Shown one piece after another: positions 18,462 through 28,231 of a DNA stretch of 55,525 nucleotides. The notes under the pieces were generated by a model, which worked only from the letters and a program-made list of their open reading frames with translations, was not told the origin of the DNA and made no database searches. Each line of letters opens with the position of its first letter. Position 1 is the stretch's first letter. Source of the DNA: Candidatus Corynebacterium avicola (lineage in GTDB: Bacteria; Actinomycetota; Actinomycetes; Mycobacteriales; Mycobacteriaceae). The position numbers were made by a program, and so were the translations under genes. The DNA is taken from contig DXGC01000124.1 of assembly GCA_019114135.1 (NCBI GenBank), positions 1 through 55,525 of the forward strand. The letters are read 5' to 3'.

Positions 18462-20183
18462 ATGGCGCACTCCGTCGAAATGCCCGAACTGGGCGAATCC
18501 GTCACAGAAGGCACTGTCACCCAGTGGCTGAAGCAGGTCGGGGACACCGTCGAGGTCGACGAACCGTTGCTGGAGGTCTCCACCGACAAGGTCGACACCG
18601 AGATCCCCTCCCCGGTGTCCGGCGTGCTGCTGAAGATCCTCGCCGAGGAGGACGACACCGTTGACGTCGGTGCCGCCATCGCGGAGATCGGCGACGAGGG
18701 CGAGGAGCCCGCCGGCGACTCCGGCGACGACCAGGAGCCCGCCGAAGAGGAGAAGCCGGCCGAGCCGGAGGAGACCCCCGCCGAGGAAGAGCCCGCCAAG
18801 GATGAGAAGCCGGCGGCGTCCGCTTCCTCCTCCGCTTCCGCCGGTGGCGCAGGCACCGACGTGACCATGCCGGAGCTCGGCGAGTCCGTCACCGAGGGCA
18901 CCATCACCCAGTGGCTGAAGAGCGTCGGCGACGAGGTCGAGGTCGACGAGCCGCTGCTCGAGGTCTCCACCGACAAGGTCGACACCGAGGTCCCCTCCCC
19001 GGTCGCCGGTACCCTGCTGGAGATCCTCGCTGAAGAGGACGACACCATCGACGTCGGTTCCGTGATCGCCCGCGTCGGCGACGGCAGTGCCGCTCCGGCC
19101 GAAGAGCCCGCCGAGGAGCCGAAGGACGAGCCGGCCGAGGAGGCCAAGGAAGAGCCGAAGGAGGAGCCCGCCGAGTCCGCTTCCGAGCCTGAGCCCACCC
19201 CGGAGCCGGAGCAGAAGTCCGCACCGGAGGAGAAGGCCGCCCCCAAGCAGGAGTCCGCTCCGGCCGAGGGCAACCTGCCGTACGTCACCCCGCTGGTGCG
19301 CAAGCTCGCCGAGAAGCACGGTGTGGACCTCGGCAGCGTCGAGGGCACCGGTGTCGGTGGACGCATCCGCAAGCAGGACGTCCTGGCCGCCGCCAACGGC
19401 GAGTCCGGCTCCTCCTCCGCAAAGGACGCCCCCGCTCCGGGCGTCGACCCGGAGAAGGCCTCCCTGCGTGGCACCACCCAGAAGGTCAACCGGATCCGGG
19501 CGATCACCGCCCAGACCACCCTGACCTCCCTGCACAGCGCCGCACAGCTGACCAAGGTCCACGAGGTCGACATGACCCACGTCGCCGACCTGCGCAAGGA
19601 GAGCAAGGCTGCCTTCCAGGAGAAGCACGGCGTCAACCTGACCTACCTGCCCTTCTTCGCCAAGGCCATCGTCGAGGCGCTGGTCGCCCACCCGAACGTC
19701 AACGCGTCCTACAACGCCGAGACCCAGGAGATGACCTACCACTCGAAGGTCAACCTCGGCATCGCCGTGGACACCCCGGAGGGCCTGCTCTCCCCGGTGA
19801 TCCACGATGCCCAGGACCTGTCCCTGCCGGAGCTGGCCAAGGCCATCGTCGACATCGCCGACCGTGCCCGGAACAAGAAGCTGAAGCCGAACGACGTCTC
19901 CGGCGGAACCTTCACGATCACCAACATCGGTTCCGAGGGTGCGCTGACCGACACCCCGATCCTCGTCCCGCCGCAGGCGGCCATGGTCGGCACCGGTGCG
20001 ATCGTCAAGCGCCCCGTGGCGATCAGCGAAGACGGTGCGGACAGCATCGGCATCCGCAGCATGGTCTACCTGCCGCTGACCTACGACCACCAGGTCATCG
20101 ACGGCGCTGATGCCGGTCGCTTCCTGACCACCGTCCGCGACCGCCTGGAGAACGTCGACTTCACCGCCGACCTCCAGCTCTAG
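18462..20183 (+). CDS. sucB: Dihydrolipoamide acyltransferase, E2 of the PDH/ODH complex
   Basis: 573 aa. Two lipoyl domains lie at about residues 1-80 and 130-205, each with the modified lysine in VSTDKVDTE, separated by long Glu/Pro/Ala linkers. A peripheral-subunit-binding domain ([18 protein letters not shown], about 270-305) and the catalytic acyltransferase domain (about 340-573, active-site [10 protein letters not shown]) follow. Automatic annotation often calls it SucB. In C. glutamicum the equivalent protein, AceF, is the only stand-alone E2, serving a mixed pyruvate and 2-oxoglutarate dehydrogenase complex. C. glutamicum AceF is usually described with three lipoyl domains; here there are two. 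ATG at 18462 follows AGGAG. lipB and lipA directly downstream supply its lipoyl groups. Confidence 0.95.
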   Translation: MAHSVEMPELGESVTEGTVTQWLKQVGDTVEVDEPLLEVSTDKVDTEIPSPVSGVLLKILAEEDDTVDVGAAIAEIGDEGEEPAGDSGDDQEPAEEEKPAEPEETPAEEEPAKDEKPAASASSSASAGGAGTDVTMPELGESVTEGTITQWLKSVGDEVEVDEPLLEVSTDKVDTEVPSPVAGTLLEILAEEDDTIDVGSVIARVGDGSAAPAEEPAEEPKDEPAEEAKEEPKEEPAESASEPEPTPEPEQKSAPEEKAAPKQESAPAEGNLPYVTPLVRKLAEKHGVDLGSVEGTGVGGRIRKQDVLAAANGESGSSSAKDAPAPGVDPEKASLRGTTQKVNRIRAITAQTTLTSLHSAAQLTKVHEVDMTHVADLRKESKAAFQEKHGVNLTYLPFFAKAIVEALVAHPNVNASYNAETQEMTYHSKVNLGIAVDTPEGLLSPVIHDAQDLSLPELAKAIVDIADRARNKKLKPNDVSGGTFTITNIGSEGALTDTPILVPPQAAMVGTGAIVKRPVAISEDGADSIGIRSMVYLPLTYDHQVIDGADAGRFLTTVRDRLENVDFTADLQL

Positions 20184-20195
20184 AGCGTCCCGCCC

Positions 20196-20235
20196 CTCTA
20201 CCCCGCCCCGGTCATCCGACCGAGGCGGGGTAGAG
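20196..20235 (+). terminator. Terminator after sucB overlapping the lipB promoter
   Basis: CTCTACCCCGCC (20196-20207) pairs perfectly with GGCGGGGTAGAG (20224-20235), with an inner CGGTC/GACCG helix. The right arm contains most of the TAGAGT box (20231-20236) used for lipB. Confidence 0.8.
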
Positions 20236-20244
20236 TCGTTAGGT

Positions 20245-21000
20245 ATGGGATATCAGCACGGATCCATCCGGATGTCAGACGCACCGCTCACCATGGACGA
20301 TCTCGGCACCGTCGACTACCTCTCCACCTGGGACCGCCAGGCTGACCTGGCCCGCCGCCGGGCCGACGACGCCATAGACGACACCGTCCTGCTGCTGCAG
20401 CATCCGCCGACGTACACCGCCGGTAAGCGCACCCAGCCCGAGGACCTGCCGACCAACGGCCTGCCCGTCGTCGACGTCGACCGGGGCGGACGCATCACCT
20501 GGCACGGCCCCGGCCAGCTCGTCGCCTACCCGATCGTCAAGCTCGCCGACCCCATCGACGTGGTCGACTATGTCCGTCGTATCGAGGAAGCCGTCCTGGC
20601 GACCTGCCACGACCTCGGCCTGGACAATGTCGGACGAGTGCCCGGACGCTCCGGCGTCTGGCTCCCGGCGGGGCTACGCCACGGGGAGCTCGTCCCCGCC
20701 CGCAAGATCGCGGCGATCGGGATCCGGGTCACCCGCGGGGTCACCATGCACGGTGTCGCGTTGAACTGTGACAACACCCTGGACTACTACGACCACATCG
20801 TCCCCTGCGGACTGGCGGACACCGGAGTCACCACCCTGTCGGCCGAACTGGGCCGCGAGGTGACCGTCGCCGAGGCCACCCCGCTGTTCACCCGGCACCT
20901 CCTGGACGCGCTGGAGGGCGCGCTGCCGATGACCGACGACGAGGTGCCGGAGGAGCTCGCCCACGGCGTGGTCGAGGACGTGGCGCAAGGGGCTGTCTAG
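20245..21000 (+). CDS. lipB: Octanoyl-[acyl-carrier-protein]:protein N-octanoyltransferase
   Basis: Moves octanoate from ACP to the lipoyl lysines of E2 and of the glycine cleavage H protein; LipA then inserts sulfur. 251 aa, with conserved [36 protein letters not shown] and the catalytic Cys in HIVPCGL. The ATG at 20245 lies 8 nt after TAGAGT, a leaderless start at normal family length; an internal ATG at 20272 lacks a ribosome site. The lipA start is 75 bp further on with its own promoter box. Confidence 0.96.
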   Translation: MGYQHGSIRMSDAPLTMDDLGTVDYLSTWDRQADLARRRADDAIDDTVLLLQHPPTYTAGKRTQPEDLPTNGLPVVDVDRGGRITWHGPGQLVAYPIVKLADPIDVVDYVRRIEEAVLATCHDLGLDNVGRVPGRSGVWLPAGLRHGELVPARKIAAIGIRVTRGVTMHGVALNCDNTLDYYDHIVPCGLADTGVTTLSAELGREVTVAEATPLFTRHLLDALEGALPMTDDEVPEELAHGVVEDVAQGAV

Positions 21001-21075
21001 CCACCTTCCTGTGCCGCGCAACCTGTGGTTTTGCGTGGTTAGCATGTGGCGAACTCACCGCGTACCCTGGGTTAC

Positions 21076-22122
21076 GTGACTGTGAAAGCTGATGGACGTC
21101 GCCTCCTTCGTATCGAGGCGAAGAACTCCCAGACCCCGATCGAGCAGAAGCCCCGCTGGATCCGTACCCAGGCCAAGATGGGCCCGGAATACCGGGACAT
21201 GAAGAACCGGGTCTCCGATGCCGGTCTGCACACCGTGTGCCAGGAAGCTGGCTGCCCGAACATCCACGAATGCTGGGAGGAGCGCGAGGCCTCCTTCCTC
21301 ATCGGTGGCGACACCTGCTCGCGGCGCTGTGACTTCTGCCAGATCAAGTCGGGCAAGCCCTCGCCCCTGGACATGGACGAGCCCCGCCGTGTCGCGGAGA
21401 ACATCCGCGAGATGGACCTGCGCTACGCCACCATCACCGGCGTCACCCGTGACGACCTCGACGACGAGGGCGCCTGGCTCTACGCCGAGATCGTCCGCAA
21501 GGTCCACGAGCTCAACCCGAACACCGGTGTCGAGAACCTCACCCCGGACTTCTCCGGCAAGCCGGACCTGCTCGCCGAGGTCTTCGAGGCCCGCCCGGAG
21601 GTCTTCGCCCACAACCTGGAGACCGTCCCCCGCATCTTCAAGCGGATCCGTCCGGCGTTCCGCTACGAGCGTTCGCTGGAGGTCATCCGCGCCGCCCGTG
21701 ACTTCGGCCTGGTGACCAAGTCGAACCTGATCCTCGGCATGGGTGAGACCGCTGAAGAGGTGCAGTCCTCGCTGAAGGACCTGTACGAGGCGGGGACCGA
21801 CATCATCACCATCACCCAGTACCTGCGCCCCACGAGCATGCACCACCCGATCGAGCGGTGGGTCAAGCCCGAGGAGTTCATGGAGCACTCCGAGTTCGCC
21901 AAGGAGCTGGGGTTCGGTGCCGTCATGTCCGGCCCGCTGGTGCGGTCGTCCTACCGTTCCGGTCGCCTCTACGCCGAGGCGAAGGCCGCCCGCGGCGAGG
22001 CCCTGCCGGACAACCTCACCCACCTCGGTGACACCCTGGGGTCCACCACCAGCCAGGAGGCCAGCACCCTGCTGGACAAGTACGGCCCCTCGGCCGAGAC
22101 CCCCGTCTCCGCCGCCCGGTGA
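21076..22122 (+). CDS. lipA: Lipoyl synthase (radical SAM)
   Basis: Inserts two sulfurs into protein-bound octanoyl groups. 348 aa. The auxiliary 4Fe-4S site is [13 protein letters not shown] and the radical-SAM site is CSRRCDFCQ. Downstream, [16 protein letters not shown] and [11 protein letters not shown] are conserved. I place the start at GTG 21076 ([17 protein letters not shown]): TACCCT at 21063-21068 is 7 nt upstream and the N-terminus then fits other corynebacterial LipA proteins. A GTG at 21046 would add ten residues. Confidence 0.96.
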   Translation: MTVKADGRRLLRIEAKNSQTPIEQKPRWIRTQAKMGPEYRDMKNRVSDAGLHTVCQEAGCPNIHECWEEREASFLIGGDTCSRRCDFCQIKSGKPSPLDMDEPRRVAENIREMDLRYATITGVTRDDLDDEGAWLYAEIVRKVHELNPNTGVENLTPDFSGKPDLLAEVFEARPEVFAHNLETVPRIFKRIRPAFRYERSLEVIRAARDFGLVTKSNLILGMGETAEEVQSSLKDLYEAGTDIITITQYLRPTSMHHPIERWVKPEEFMEHSEFAKELGFGAVMSGPLVRSSYRSGRLYAEAKAARGEALPDNLTHLGDTLGSTTSQEASTLLDKYGPSAETPVSAAR

Positions 22123-22176
22123 CGCTATCTCCTGCCGCTTCACGGTCTACCGGCCATGATGTTCTAAGGTAGGGGC

Positions 22177-22953
22177 ATGGCGAAAGATCCCCGGGAAAAG
22201 GAAAACAAGAAGCTGGCCAAGGCCAGTAAGAAGGCGAGCCGCAAGCAGACCAGGAGTCAGATGTGGCAGGCCTTCCAGATGCAGCGCAAGAAGGACAAGA
22301 AGCTCATCCCCTTCATGCTGCTCGGGTTCCTGGTCCCCGTAGTCGTGATGCTGGCCCTGAGCCTGCTCTTCGGCTGGTGGTGGCTGAACCTCCTGGTCGG
22401 CATCCTGTTCGGTGTGCTCGCGGCGTTCTGGGTGTTCTCCCGGCGCCTGCAGTCCGGCGTGTACGACCAGATCGAGGGCGAGGCCGGCGCGGCCGGCTGG
22501 GCCCTGCAGAACCTGCGTGACGGTGTCGGCGTCAAGTGGATCACGGAGACCGCCGTGGCGACCAACACCCACATGGACGCCGTCCACCGCGTCGTCGGTG
22601 TGCCGGGCATCGTCCTCGTCGGCGAGGGCAGCCGCCACCGCCTCAAGCCGATGATGGCCCAGGAGCGCAAGCGTCTGGCCCGGATCCTCGGCAAGACCCC
22701 GATCTACGACGTCTACGTCGGCAAGGGTGAGGACGAGGTCGAGATCCGGAAGCTGCAGAACCACCTGGTGCGTCTGCCGCGCAACATCAAGAAGAACGAG
22801 GTGGCCGCACTGAACAGCCGCGTGGAGTCCATCTCGAAGCTGAACTCGCGCGAGTCCATGATGCCGAAGGGTCCGGTGCCGCGCGGCGCCCAGAACCCGG
22901 CCGGCATCAACCGTCGTGCCCGCCGCGCTGCCCAGCGCAACAAGAAGGGCTGA
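22177..22953 (+). CDS. DUF4191 family membrane protein
   Basis: Conserved actinobacterial protein of unknown function, always near lipA. 258 aa: a Lys-rich N-terminus (1-40), two membrane helices (about 44-64 and 66-88), then a basic cytosolic domain that includes AVHRVVGVPGIVLVGEG and ends RRAAQRNKKG. TAAGGT (22165-22170) lies 6 nt before the ATG, so the transcript is probably leaderless or nearly so. Its constant linkage to lipA suggests a role with lipoylation or the membrane, but nothing in the sequence proves it. Confidence 0.93.
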   Translation: MAKDPREKENKKLAKASKKASRKQTRSQMWQAFQMQRKKDKKLIPFMLLGFLVPVVVMLALSLLFGWWWLNLLVGILFGVLAAFWVFSRRLQSGVYDQIEGEAGAAGWALQNLRDGVGVKWITETAVATNTHMDAVHRVVGVPGIVLVGEGSRHRLKPMMAQERKRLARILGKTPIYDVYVGKGEDEVEIRKLQNHLVRLPRNIKKNEVAALNSRVESISKLNSRESMMPKGPVPRGAQNPAGINRRARRAAQRNKKG

Positions 22954-22988
22954 CGCAGAGCCCATGGAAACCCCGTCCGGGGGACGCA

Positions 22989-23028
22989 GAAACCCCCTCA
23001 CCGAACGCAAGATCGGTGAGGGGGTTTC
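22989..23028. terminator. Bidirectional terminator, 16-bp perfect stem
   Basis: GAAACCCCCTCACCGA pairs with TCGGTGAGGGGGTTTC around an 8-nt loop, between the convergent DUF4191 and RDD genes. Confidence 0.9.
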
Positions 23029-23063
23029 ACCGTCGTTACCGGGGCTTGCCCGGCTTCCCGGAA

Positions 23064-23660
23064 TCAACGCGTGCGGATCACCGCGGTTCCGGTGGCCCGG
23101 TCATGCATACCGCGGGCGTCGGTGTCCTGGATCAACGGCGGGATCAGGAAGACCGTCAGCAGCGTCCGCACCACGGAGCGCACCAGGCCGACCCGGGCAT
23201 CCGTGTCATCGACGCGAGCCACACCGATACCGAGCAGGGCGTGGCCCGGCGACTGGCCGAAGAGCCACACCGTCACGATGCGCCAGATCGCCCACACGAA
23301 GAGCACCACGAACGAAGCCCCACCGAGTGCGTCGGTGGCCTGGGTGATGAAGAAGGCCATGGCGTAGCAGATCAGCCAGTCGGCGAGCAGGGCCAGCACC
23401 CGCTGCACCATGCTGGCGATCGACCCCGGGCCGTCCTTCGGCATCCCCAGGAGCTTGCCCGGGTAGGCGCTCAGGTCGTGCGGGTTCTCGTATTGTCCGG
23501 GGACCTGCGGCCCCTCCAACCAGCTGGGTTGGGAGGCGCGCTCCTCCCGCAACCCCTTGCGTCGTGCGCGGCGTCGTTCCCGCTCCGCCTGCTGTCGTGC
23601 CTTGTCCTTGCCCGGGCCGTTCCCGGTGCCGGACGTGTTGTCGTCCTGCCGCTGTGCCAT
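23064..23660 (-). CDS. RDD family membrane protein
   Basis: 198 aa. A highly charged N-terminus (KDKARQQAERERRRARRKG) precedes an RDD domain with about three membrane helices: SIASMVQRVLALLADWLICYA, FVVLFVWAIWRIVTVWLFG and VRSVVRTLLTVFLIPPL. The RDD hallmark is seen as the Arg and paired Asp in VARVDDTDAR. ATG at 23660 lies 8 nt after TAGTCT (23669-23674). RDD proteins act in ion or small-molecule transport in some bacteria; no specific role is assigned here. The position between DUF4191 and glnA matches Rv2219A. Confidence 0.88.
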   Translation of the reverse strand: MAQRQDDNTSGTGNGPGKDKARQQAERERRRARRKGLREERASQPSWLEGPQVPGQYENPHDLSAYPGKLLGMPKDGPGSIASMVQRVLALLADWLICYAMAFFITQATDALGGASFVVLFVWAIWRIVTVWLFGQSPGHALLGIGVARVDDTDARVGLVRSVVRTLLTVFLIPPLIQDTDARGMHDRATGTAVIRTR

Positions 23661-23780
23661 AGGTACCAAGACTACCGGTGTGCCTGAACACCGGCGTTCG
23701 GTACCCCGACCGCCCCGGAATCGCCACCGTCTTGCCACCTGACCCGGCAGCACCCCGTATCCTGGGGTGTGAACCCGTTG

Positions 23781-23815
23781 GTTGGCGACCAACGTCGCCG
23801 TTACGCGTCAGTAAC
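23781..23815 (+). promoter_or_regulatory. Two palindromes upstream of glnA, one GlnR-like
   Basis: GTTGGCGACCAAC (23781-23793) is a perfect 5-bp-arm palindrome. GTTAC-N6-GTAAC (23800-23815) fits the half-site spacing of GlnR, the nitrogen regulator of other actinobacteria. I saw no AmtR box, the usual nitrogen operator in corynebacteria. Both lie about 90-125 bp before the glnA start. Confidence 0.35.
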
Positions 23816-23906
23816 ATTGGATTGACCACGGGGCAACAACCTGTGACTACGGTTGGACAGCGTCAACAACGAGTTGGGTCGACCACGACTGCAAGGAGTC
23901 CAAGAA

Positions 23907-25343
23907 GTGGCATTTAAGACAGCCGAAGACGTCAGCAAGTTCATCAAGGACGAGGGAGTGGAGTTCGTCGACGTCAGGTTCACTGACGTCCCCGGAATTG
24001 AGCAGCACTTCACCATCCCTGCTGCCGCTTTTGATGAGGACGCTGCCGAGACCGGTCTCGCGTTCGACGGTTCGTCCGTGCGTGGTTTCACCACCATCGA
24101 CGAGTCCGACATGAACCTGCTGCCCGACCTCGCGACCGCGAAGATCGACCCGTTCCGGAAGAGCAAGACGCTGAACATCAAGTTCTTCGTCCACGATCCG
24201 TTCACCCGTGAGCCGTTCTCCCGTGATCCGCGCAATGTCGCACGGAAGGCCGAGGAGTACCTCGCCTCCACCGGCATCGCCGACACCTGCAACTTCGGCC
24301 TGGAGGCCGAGTTCTACCTCTTCGACAAGGTGAAGTACGAGGCCGGCCAGAACGCCTCCTTCTACGAGGTCGACTCCAACGAGGGCTGGTGGAACCGCGG
24401 CAAGGACGCCAACACCGACGGCACCCCCAACACCGGTTCCAAGACCCGTGTGAAGGGCGGCTACTTCCCCGTCCCGCCGTACGACCAGACCGTCGAGGTC
24501 CGCGACGAGATGGTGAAGAACCTTCTCACCAGCGGCTACGACATCGAGCGCTTCCACCACGAGGTGGGCACCGGTGGCCAGCAGGAGATCAACTACAAGT
24601 TCAACACCCTGCTTCACGCCGCCGACGACCTGCAGACATTCAAGTACATCGTCAAGAACACCGCCGCCGCCAACGGCAGGGCCGCGACCTTCATGCCGAA
24701 GCCGCTGGCCGGCGACAACGGTTCGGGCATGCACGCCCACCAGTCGCTGTGGAAGGACGGCAAGCCGCTGTTCTACGACGAGGCCGGCTACGCAGGCCTG
24801 TCCGACCTGGCCCGCTACTACATCGGCGGCATCCTGCACCACGCAGGTTCCGTCCTGGCCTTCACCAACCCGACGCTGAACTCCTACCACCGTCTGGTCC
24901 CGGGCTTCGAGGCCCCGATCAACCTGGTGTACTCGCAGCGTAACCGCTCCGCCGCCGTGCGTATCCCGATCACCGGCTCCAACCCCAAGGCCAAGCGCCT
25001 GGAGTTCCGTGCGCCGGACCCCTCGGGCAACCCGTACTTCGGTATGGCCGCGATGATGCTCGCCGGTCTCGACGGCATCAAGAACCGCATCGAGCCGCAC
25101 GCCCCGGTCGACAAGGACCTCTACGAGCTGCCCCCGGAGGAGGCCGCCGGCATCCCGACCGCCCCGACCTCCCTCGAGGCCGCCCTGAAGTCCCTGGAGG
25201 AGGACAACGAGTTCCTCACCGAAGGTGGCGTGTTCACCGAGGACCTGGTCGACACCTACATCGGTTACAAGTACGACAACGAGATCTCCCCGAACCGCCT
25301 GACCCCGACCCCGCTGGAGTACGAGCTGTACTTCGACTGCTAG
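23907..25343 (+). CDS. glnA: Type I glutamine synthetase
   Basis: Main ammonium-assimilating enzyme: glutamate + NH3 + ATP to glutamine; 478 aa, GSI-beta dodecamer class. Visible motifs: [10 protein letters not shown], the active-site [24 protein letters not shown], the ATP-loop [16 protein letters not shown], and NRSAAVRIP. The adenylylation site is Tyr406 in [10 protein letters not shown], the target of GlnE encoded about 20 kb away. Start GTG at 23907 ([12 protein letters not shown]) follows AGGAG and matches the corynebacterial N-terminus; the in-frame ATG at 23853 lies in the leader. Confidence 0.98.
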   Translation: MAFKTAEDVSKFIKDEGVEFVDVRFTDVPGIEQHFTIPAAAFDEDAAETGLAFDGSSVRGFTTIDESDMNLLPDLATAKIDPFRKSKTLNIKFFVHDPFTREPFSRDPRNVARKAEEYLASTGIADTCNFGLEAEFYLFDKVKYEAGQNASFYEVDSNEGWWNRGKDANTDGTPNTGSKTRVKGGYFPVPPYDQTVEVRDEMVKNLLTSGYDIERFHHEVGTGGQQEINYKFNTLLHAADDLQTFKYIVKNTAAANGRAATFMPKPLAGDNGSGMHAHQSLWKDGKPLFYDEAGYAGLSDLARYYIGGILHHAGSVLAFTNPTLNSYHRLVPGFEAPINLVYSQRNRSAAVRIPITGSNPKAKRLEFRAPDPSGNPYFGMAAMMLAGLDGIKNRIEPHAPVDKDLYELPPEEAAGIPTAPTSLEAALKSLEEDNEFLTEGGVFTEDLVDTYIGYKYDNEISPNRLTPTPLEYELYFDC

Positions 25344-25364
25344 TCGCCACAGGCTGACACCAAA

Positions 25365-25394
25365 GAAGACCTCCGGTTTCGACCGGAGGTCTTC
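25365..25394. terminator. Terminator after glnA
   Basis: GAAGACCTCCGGT pairs with ACCGGAGGTCTTC over 13 bp with a 4-nt loop, then CTGTTT. It may also end the convergent lipoprotein transcript. Confidence 0.9.
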
Positions 25395-25435
25395 CTGTTT
25401 GTCCCGTGCGGACTGACTGTGCGTCCTGGGAGCTG

Positions 25436-26311
25436 TCAGCTCAGCTGCTCGACCTGCTTGGCGAACAGATCGGCCACCACTGCCGGGTCAGCTTCACCCT
25501 GGCTGACGACGGAGACGTCCACGCCATTGACGGTGCCATAGGCACCGTACTGCTCCATCGGCATCCCTCCGCCGCTGTCATCCACAGAGAGCGTAAGGGT
25601 GGACTTCGTGGCAATGACGTCGTCAGCCCCGTCGACCTCGACCCCCTCCATGTCCCAGTCTTCGACAGACATCTTCATCTCCATCGAGATGCCTTCAGTT
25701 TCCATGCTGCCGGTGGCCTCGCGGCACGTGTCCGCGTCCGGGATCTCGAGCGCCTTGTTCCCGGGGAAAAGCGCGACCGAGTAACTCCCCATTGACGACA
25801 ACATCATTGGATCCTCGACGGAGTCGCCCAAATCACCGCGGTCCTCGATGATGTACGCCGAACTGACGGCCCCCTCGAACAGGTTCGGATCATCGATCAG
25901 AGCCTCAATCTGCCCATTCACCAGTTCCCCGCATTCCTCAGGGTTCCAGTCAAGGACACCCATCGTCTCACGCAACTCATCGAGTTCCTCCTCCGATTCG
26001 GGATCCATCTCATCGAACTCCTCCGCGAGCGACTCGAAAGTGTCCCCCTCGTACGCATAGCCCTCCGGAGCATCCTCTTCGCCGAGAATGACTGTGGACA
26101 GGTCCGCCGGAGGCTCCGAGGAGGTCTCTTCTGAGTCGCCTCCGGAAGAGTCTCCCGAATCGTCGTCGGAACACGCTGCCAGGGAAAATGCCGTCACTGC
26201 CGCCGTGGTCGCCGCAAGAACGCGACGACGGAGACTGTGACGGGACCTGGACGACCTGGACGACCTGGCCGACCTGGCCGACCTGGCCGACGTGGATATG
26301 GTGTGGCCCAT
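25436..26311 (-). CDS. Putative secreted lipoprotein, acidic, with repeat-expanded signal n-region
   Basis: 291 aa. The N-terminus reads MGHTISTSARSARSARSSRS, an Arg/Ser repeat encoded by five 9-bp units, before LRRRVLAATTAAVTAFS and the lipobox LAAC (Cys47). After a Ser/Asp/Glu-rich linker comes ILGEEDAPEGYAYEGDTFES, the same opening as the domain in the neighbouring lipoprotein. Two Cys (CGELVNG and DTCREAT regions) may form a disulfide. Start ATG at 26311 follows GAGAGG. Function unknown; probably a surface-exposed sensor- or binding-type lipoprotein. It lies 78 bp downstream of its relative on the same strand. Confidence 0.85.
   Translation of the reverse strand: MGHTISTSARSARSARSSRSSRSRHSLRRRVLAATTAAVTAFSLAACSDDDSGDSSGGDSEETSSEPPADLSTVILGEEDAPEGYAYEGDTFESLAEEFDEMDPESEEELDELRETMGVLDWNPEECGELVNGQIEALIDDPNLFEGAVSSAYIIEDRGDLGDSVEDPMMLSSMGSYSVALFPGNKALEIPDADTCREATGSMETEGISMEMKMSVEDWDMEGVEVDGADDVIATKSTLTLSVDDSGGGMPMEQYGAYGTVNGVDVSVVSQGEADPAVVADLFAKQVEQLS
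26244..26297. repeat. 9-bp tandem repeat in a lipoprotein signal peptide
   Basis: Units GACCTGGAC (x2), GACCTGGCC (x3) and a diverged GACGTGGAT encode the Ser-Ala/Ser-Arg repeats at the N-terminus of the lipoprotein. Copy number can change without a frameshift. Confidence 0.9.
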
Positions 26312-26389
26312 GATGGTGATACCTCTCGTAGGGCTCCGCCATCACAAGCGCGGAGAGAATCTTGTAGTTTCTCCCCTAATATTACTTGG

Positions 26390-27253
26390 TTATCCCTGCA
26401 GCCGCTGGGCTTGGGCCTCAGCGACGCTGACGAGGGTCGCCTGGTCGACGTCCCCGCCGCCCATCACGGTGAAGCTGGCGCCGTTGGACACACCGGTGAT
26501 GGTGGTCTGGCTGACGGTGGACTCCTGCCCGGCGATGCCGATGGTGGTGTCCAGATTCGTACCGGTGACCTGCTCTGCACCGTTGACGGTCACCGGAGCG
26601 TCCTGCGAAGCCGTTTTGATGCTGATCGGGACCTCCTCGACCGTGCCGGTGGCGGAGATGTTGGCGCACTCGTTGGCCTCGGACTCGGCGCCGGGAGAGA
26701 CGGCGACGAGGATGGTCGCCTCCTGGCCACGGACGTAGTTCGTCGTCCGCGCATCGGTGTCAGCGGTCTCACCCTGCATACGCTGGTTCACGACGTCCTT
26801 GCAGTGCGCTGGCTCGAACTCCATGGCGTTGAGCATCTCCGCGGTCCCCTCGGGGACCTCGGAATTGGCGGGGTCATTCTGCGCGACGGAGAACCCTTCC
26901 GGAGCATCCTCTGCACCGAGCAGTGCGGCGTCGAGGTCGACCGGCTCGTCGCTGTCGGCGTCCCCCGCTGCCTCGGTGTCCGGCGACTCACTGTCAGGCT
27001 CCTCGGAGGAGGTGTCACCCTCGGACGAGCTCGGGGCCCCGGAAGTTTGAGAAGACTCAGACGACTCAGAAGACTCAGACGATTCGGAAGTCTCCGAAGA
27101 CTCCTCCGCCGTCGAGCTGTCGGATCCCGTGGTCGACTCTGACGCCGCACCGGTGGCGGAGGTGTCGTCACCGTCGGAGGAACAGGACGTGAGGGCCGTC
27201 CCGGTGGCCAGAAGAAGGGCGAGCGCCCCGGACTGCAGTGTCCTGCGCGACAT
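26390..27253 (-). CDS. Putative secreted lipoprotein with Ser-rich linker
   Basis: 287 aa from the ATG at 27253 (GAGGAG 9 nt upstream). The signal peptide ends LATGTALTSC, a lipobox. A low-complexity Ser/Glu/Thr linker of about 90 residues follows (SSETSESSESSESSES type repeats), likely spanning the wall. The folded domain starts ALLGAEDAPEGFSVAQ and has paired Cys (AHCKDVV and ANECANI). The shared LGxEDAPEG(F/Y) segment marks it as a paralogue of the next gene downstream. Function unknown; such domains occur in many mycobacterial and corynebacterial lipoproteins. Confidence 0.85.
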   Translation of the reverse strand: MSRRTLQSGALALLLATGTALTSCSSDGDDTSATGAASESTTGSDSSTAEESSETSESSESSESSESSQTSGAPSSSEGDTSSEEPDSESPDTEAAGDADSDEPVDLDAALLGAEDAPEGFSVAQNDPANSEVPEGTAEMLNAMEFEPAHCKDVVNQRMQGETADTDARTTNYVRGQEATILVAVSPGAESEANECANISATGTVEEVPISIKTASQDAPVTVNGAEQVTGTNLDTTIGIAGQESTVSQTTITGVSNGASFTVMGGGDVDQATLVSVAEAQAQRLQG

Positions 27254-27420
27254 AGAGTTGATCTCCTCGGAGAGTTGTCCGGCCGACGACGTCCGACGCC
27301 GACCAAGCGGATGAATCACATGATGAGCCTACGGCCTGACCCCTGTACGCGCGACGGATAAGGGGAAGGATACGCAGTGGCGTGTATCACGTTCAGGACC
27401 AGGCCGGGTGTCCCCGGCAA

Positions 27421-28134
27421 TCACCCCAGCACAGCCGCGAGTTCGGCTGCCGCGGCACGGGGGTCGACGGCCCCGGTGATCGGACGGACGACCACAGCCC
27501 GCACCGGGAACTCCCCCGCCCCCGGCGCGGCGTGAGCCGCAGCCTGCACCTGCGGAAGGGTCTGCGCGTTCACTCCACCGATGGTGAACCAGACCTTGTC
27601 CCGCTGCGCCGGTTCGGTGGCAGACGCCAGCATCTCCGCGGTCTCGGTGACGAGCTCCAGTCCGGTTGCTGCACGTCCCGGCTTGGTCGGGGTCTCCCAC
27701 AACGGCCCGGTGCAGAAGTAGTCGAGGTCGGCGTCCTGCATGGCCTCACGTGCCTGGGACAGGGAGTGGGTCGACAGGCCGATCAGCACGTCCGGGCCGA
27801 GCAATTCCCTGGCCTGGGCGGTCGTCAGGTCGTCCTGTCCGACGTGGAAGACATCGGCACCGACCAGTGCGGCGATGTCCGCCCGATCGTTGACGGCGAA
27901 GAGTTTCCCGTGCTCACGTGCCACTTCGGCGAGCACCTCCAGGGCCTCTATCTCCGCATTGGTGTCAATACCCTTGTCCCGCAACTGGATGATGTCCACT
28001 CCACCCTCGTAAGCGGCGTGGAGGAACTCGCGCAGGTCCCCCTGCTCCGTCCGTGCCGGCGTACACAGGTAGAGGCGGGCGTCCTGCAACTGTGCAGCGC
28101 GGGAGGTACGGCGGCCGGGTAGACGGTGATCCAT
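27421..28134 (-). CDS. thiE: Thiamine-phosphate synthase
   Basis: Joins HMP-pyrophosphate and thiazole phosphate to give thiamine phosphate. 237 aa TIM barrel with conserved GGVDIIQLRDKG, NDRADIAALVGADVFHVGQ, IGLSTHS, YFCTGPLWETPTKPG and TIGGVNAQT. ATG at 28134 is 7 nt after TACGAT (28142-28147), hence leaderless; no TPP riboswitch precedes it, unlike the thiO operon 2 kb away on the other strand. Confidence 0.95.
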   Translation of the reverse strand: MDHRLPGRRTSRAAQLQDARLYLCTPARTEQGDLREFLHAAYEGGVDIIQLRDKGIDTNAEIEALEVLAEVAREHGKLFAVNDRADIAALVGADVFHVGQDDLTTAQARELLGPDVLIGLSTHSLSQAREAMQDADLDYFCTGPLWETPTKPGRAATGLELVTETAEMLASATEPAQRDKVWFTIGGVNAQTLPQVQAAAHAAPGAGEFPVRAVVVRPITGAVDPRAAAAELAAVLG

Positions 28135-28231
28135 GGACTGAATCGTACCCACCTGAAATGAATGGAATAGTGACCGGTCCCTTCCCGTTACGCCCCATGT
28201 ACACCCGATAACCCACACAGGAGGATCAACA

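Noticed and set aside
18396..20090. 564-codon minus-strand frame opposite sucB
   Set aside because: Gly/Leu/Asp-rich mirror of the repetitive E2 linkers; the plus strand has lipoyl and catalytic motifs.
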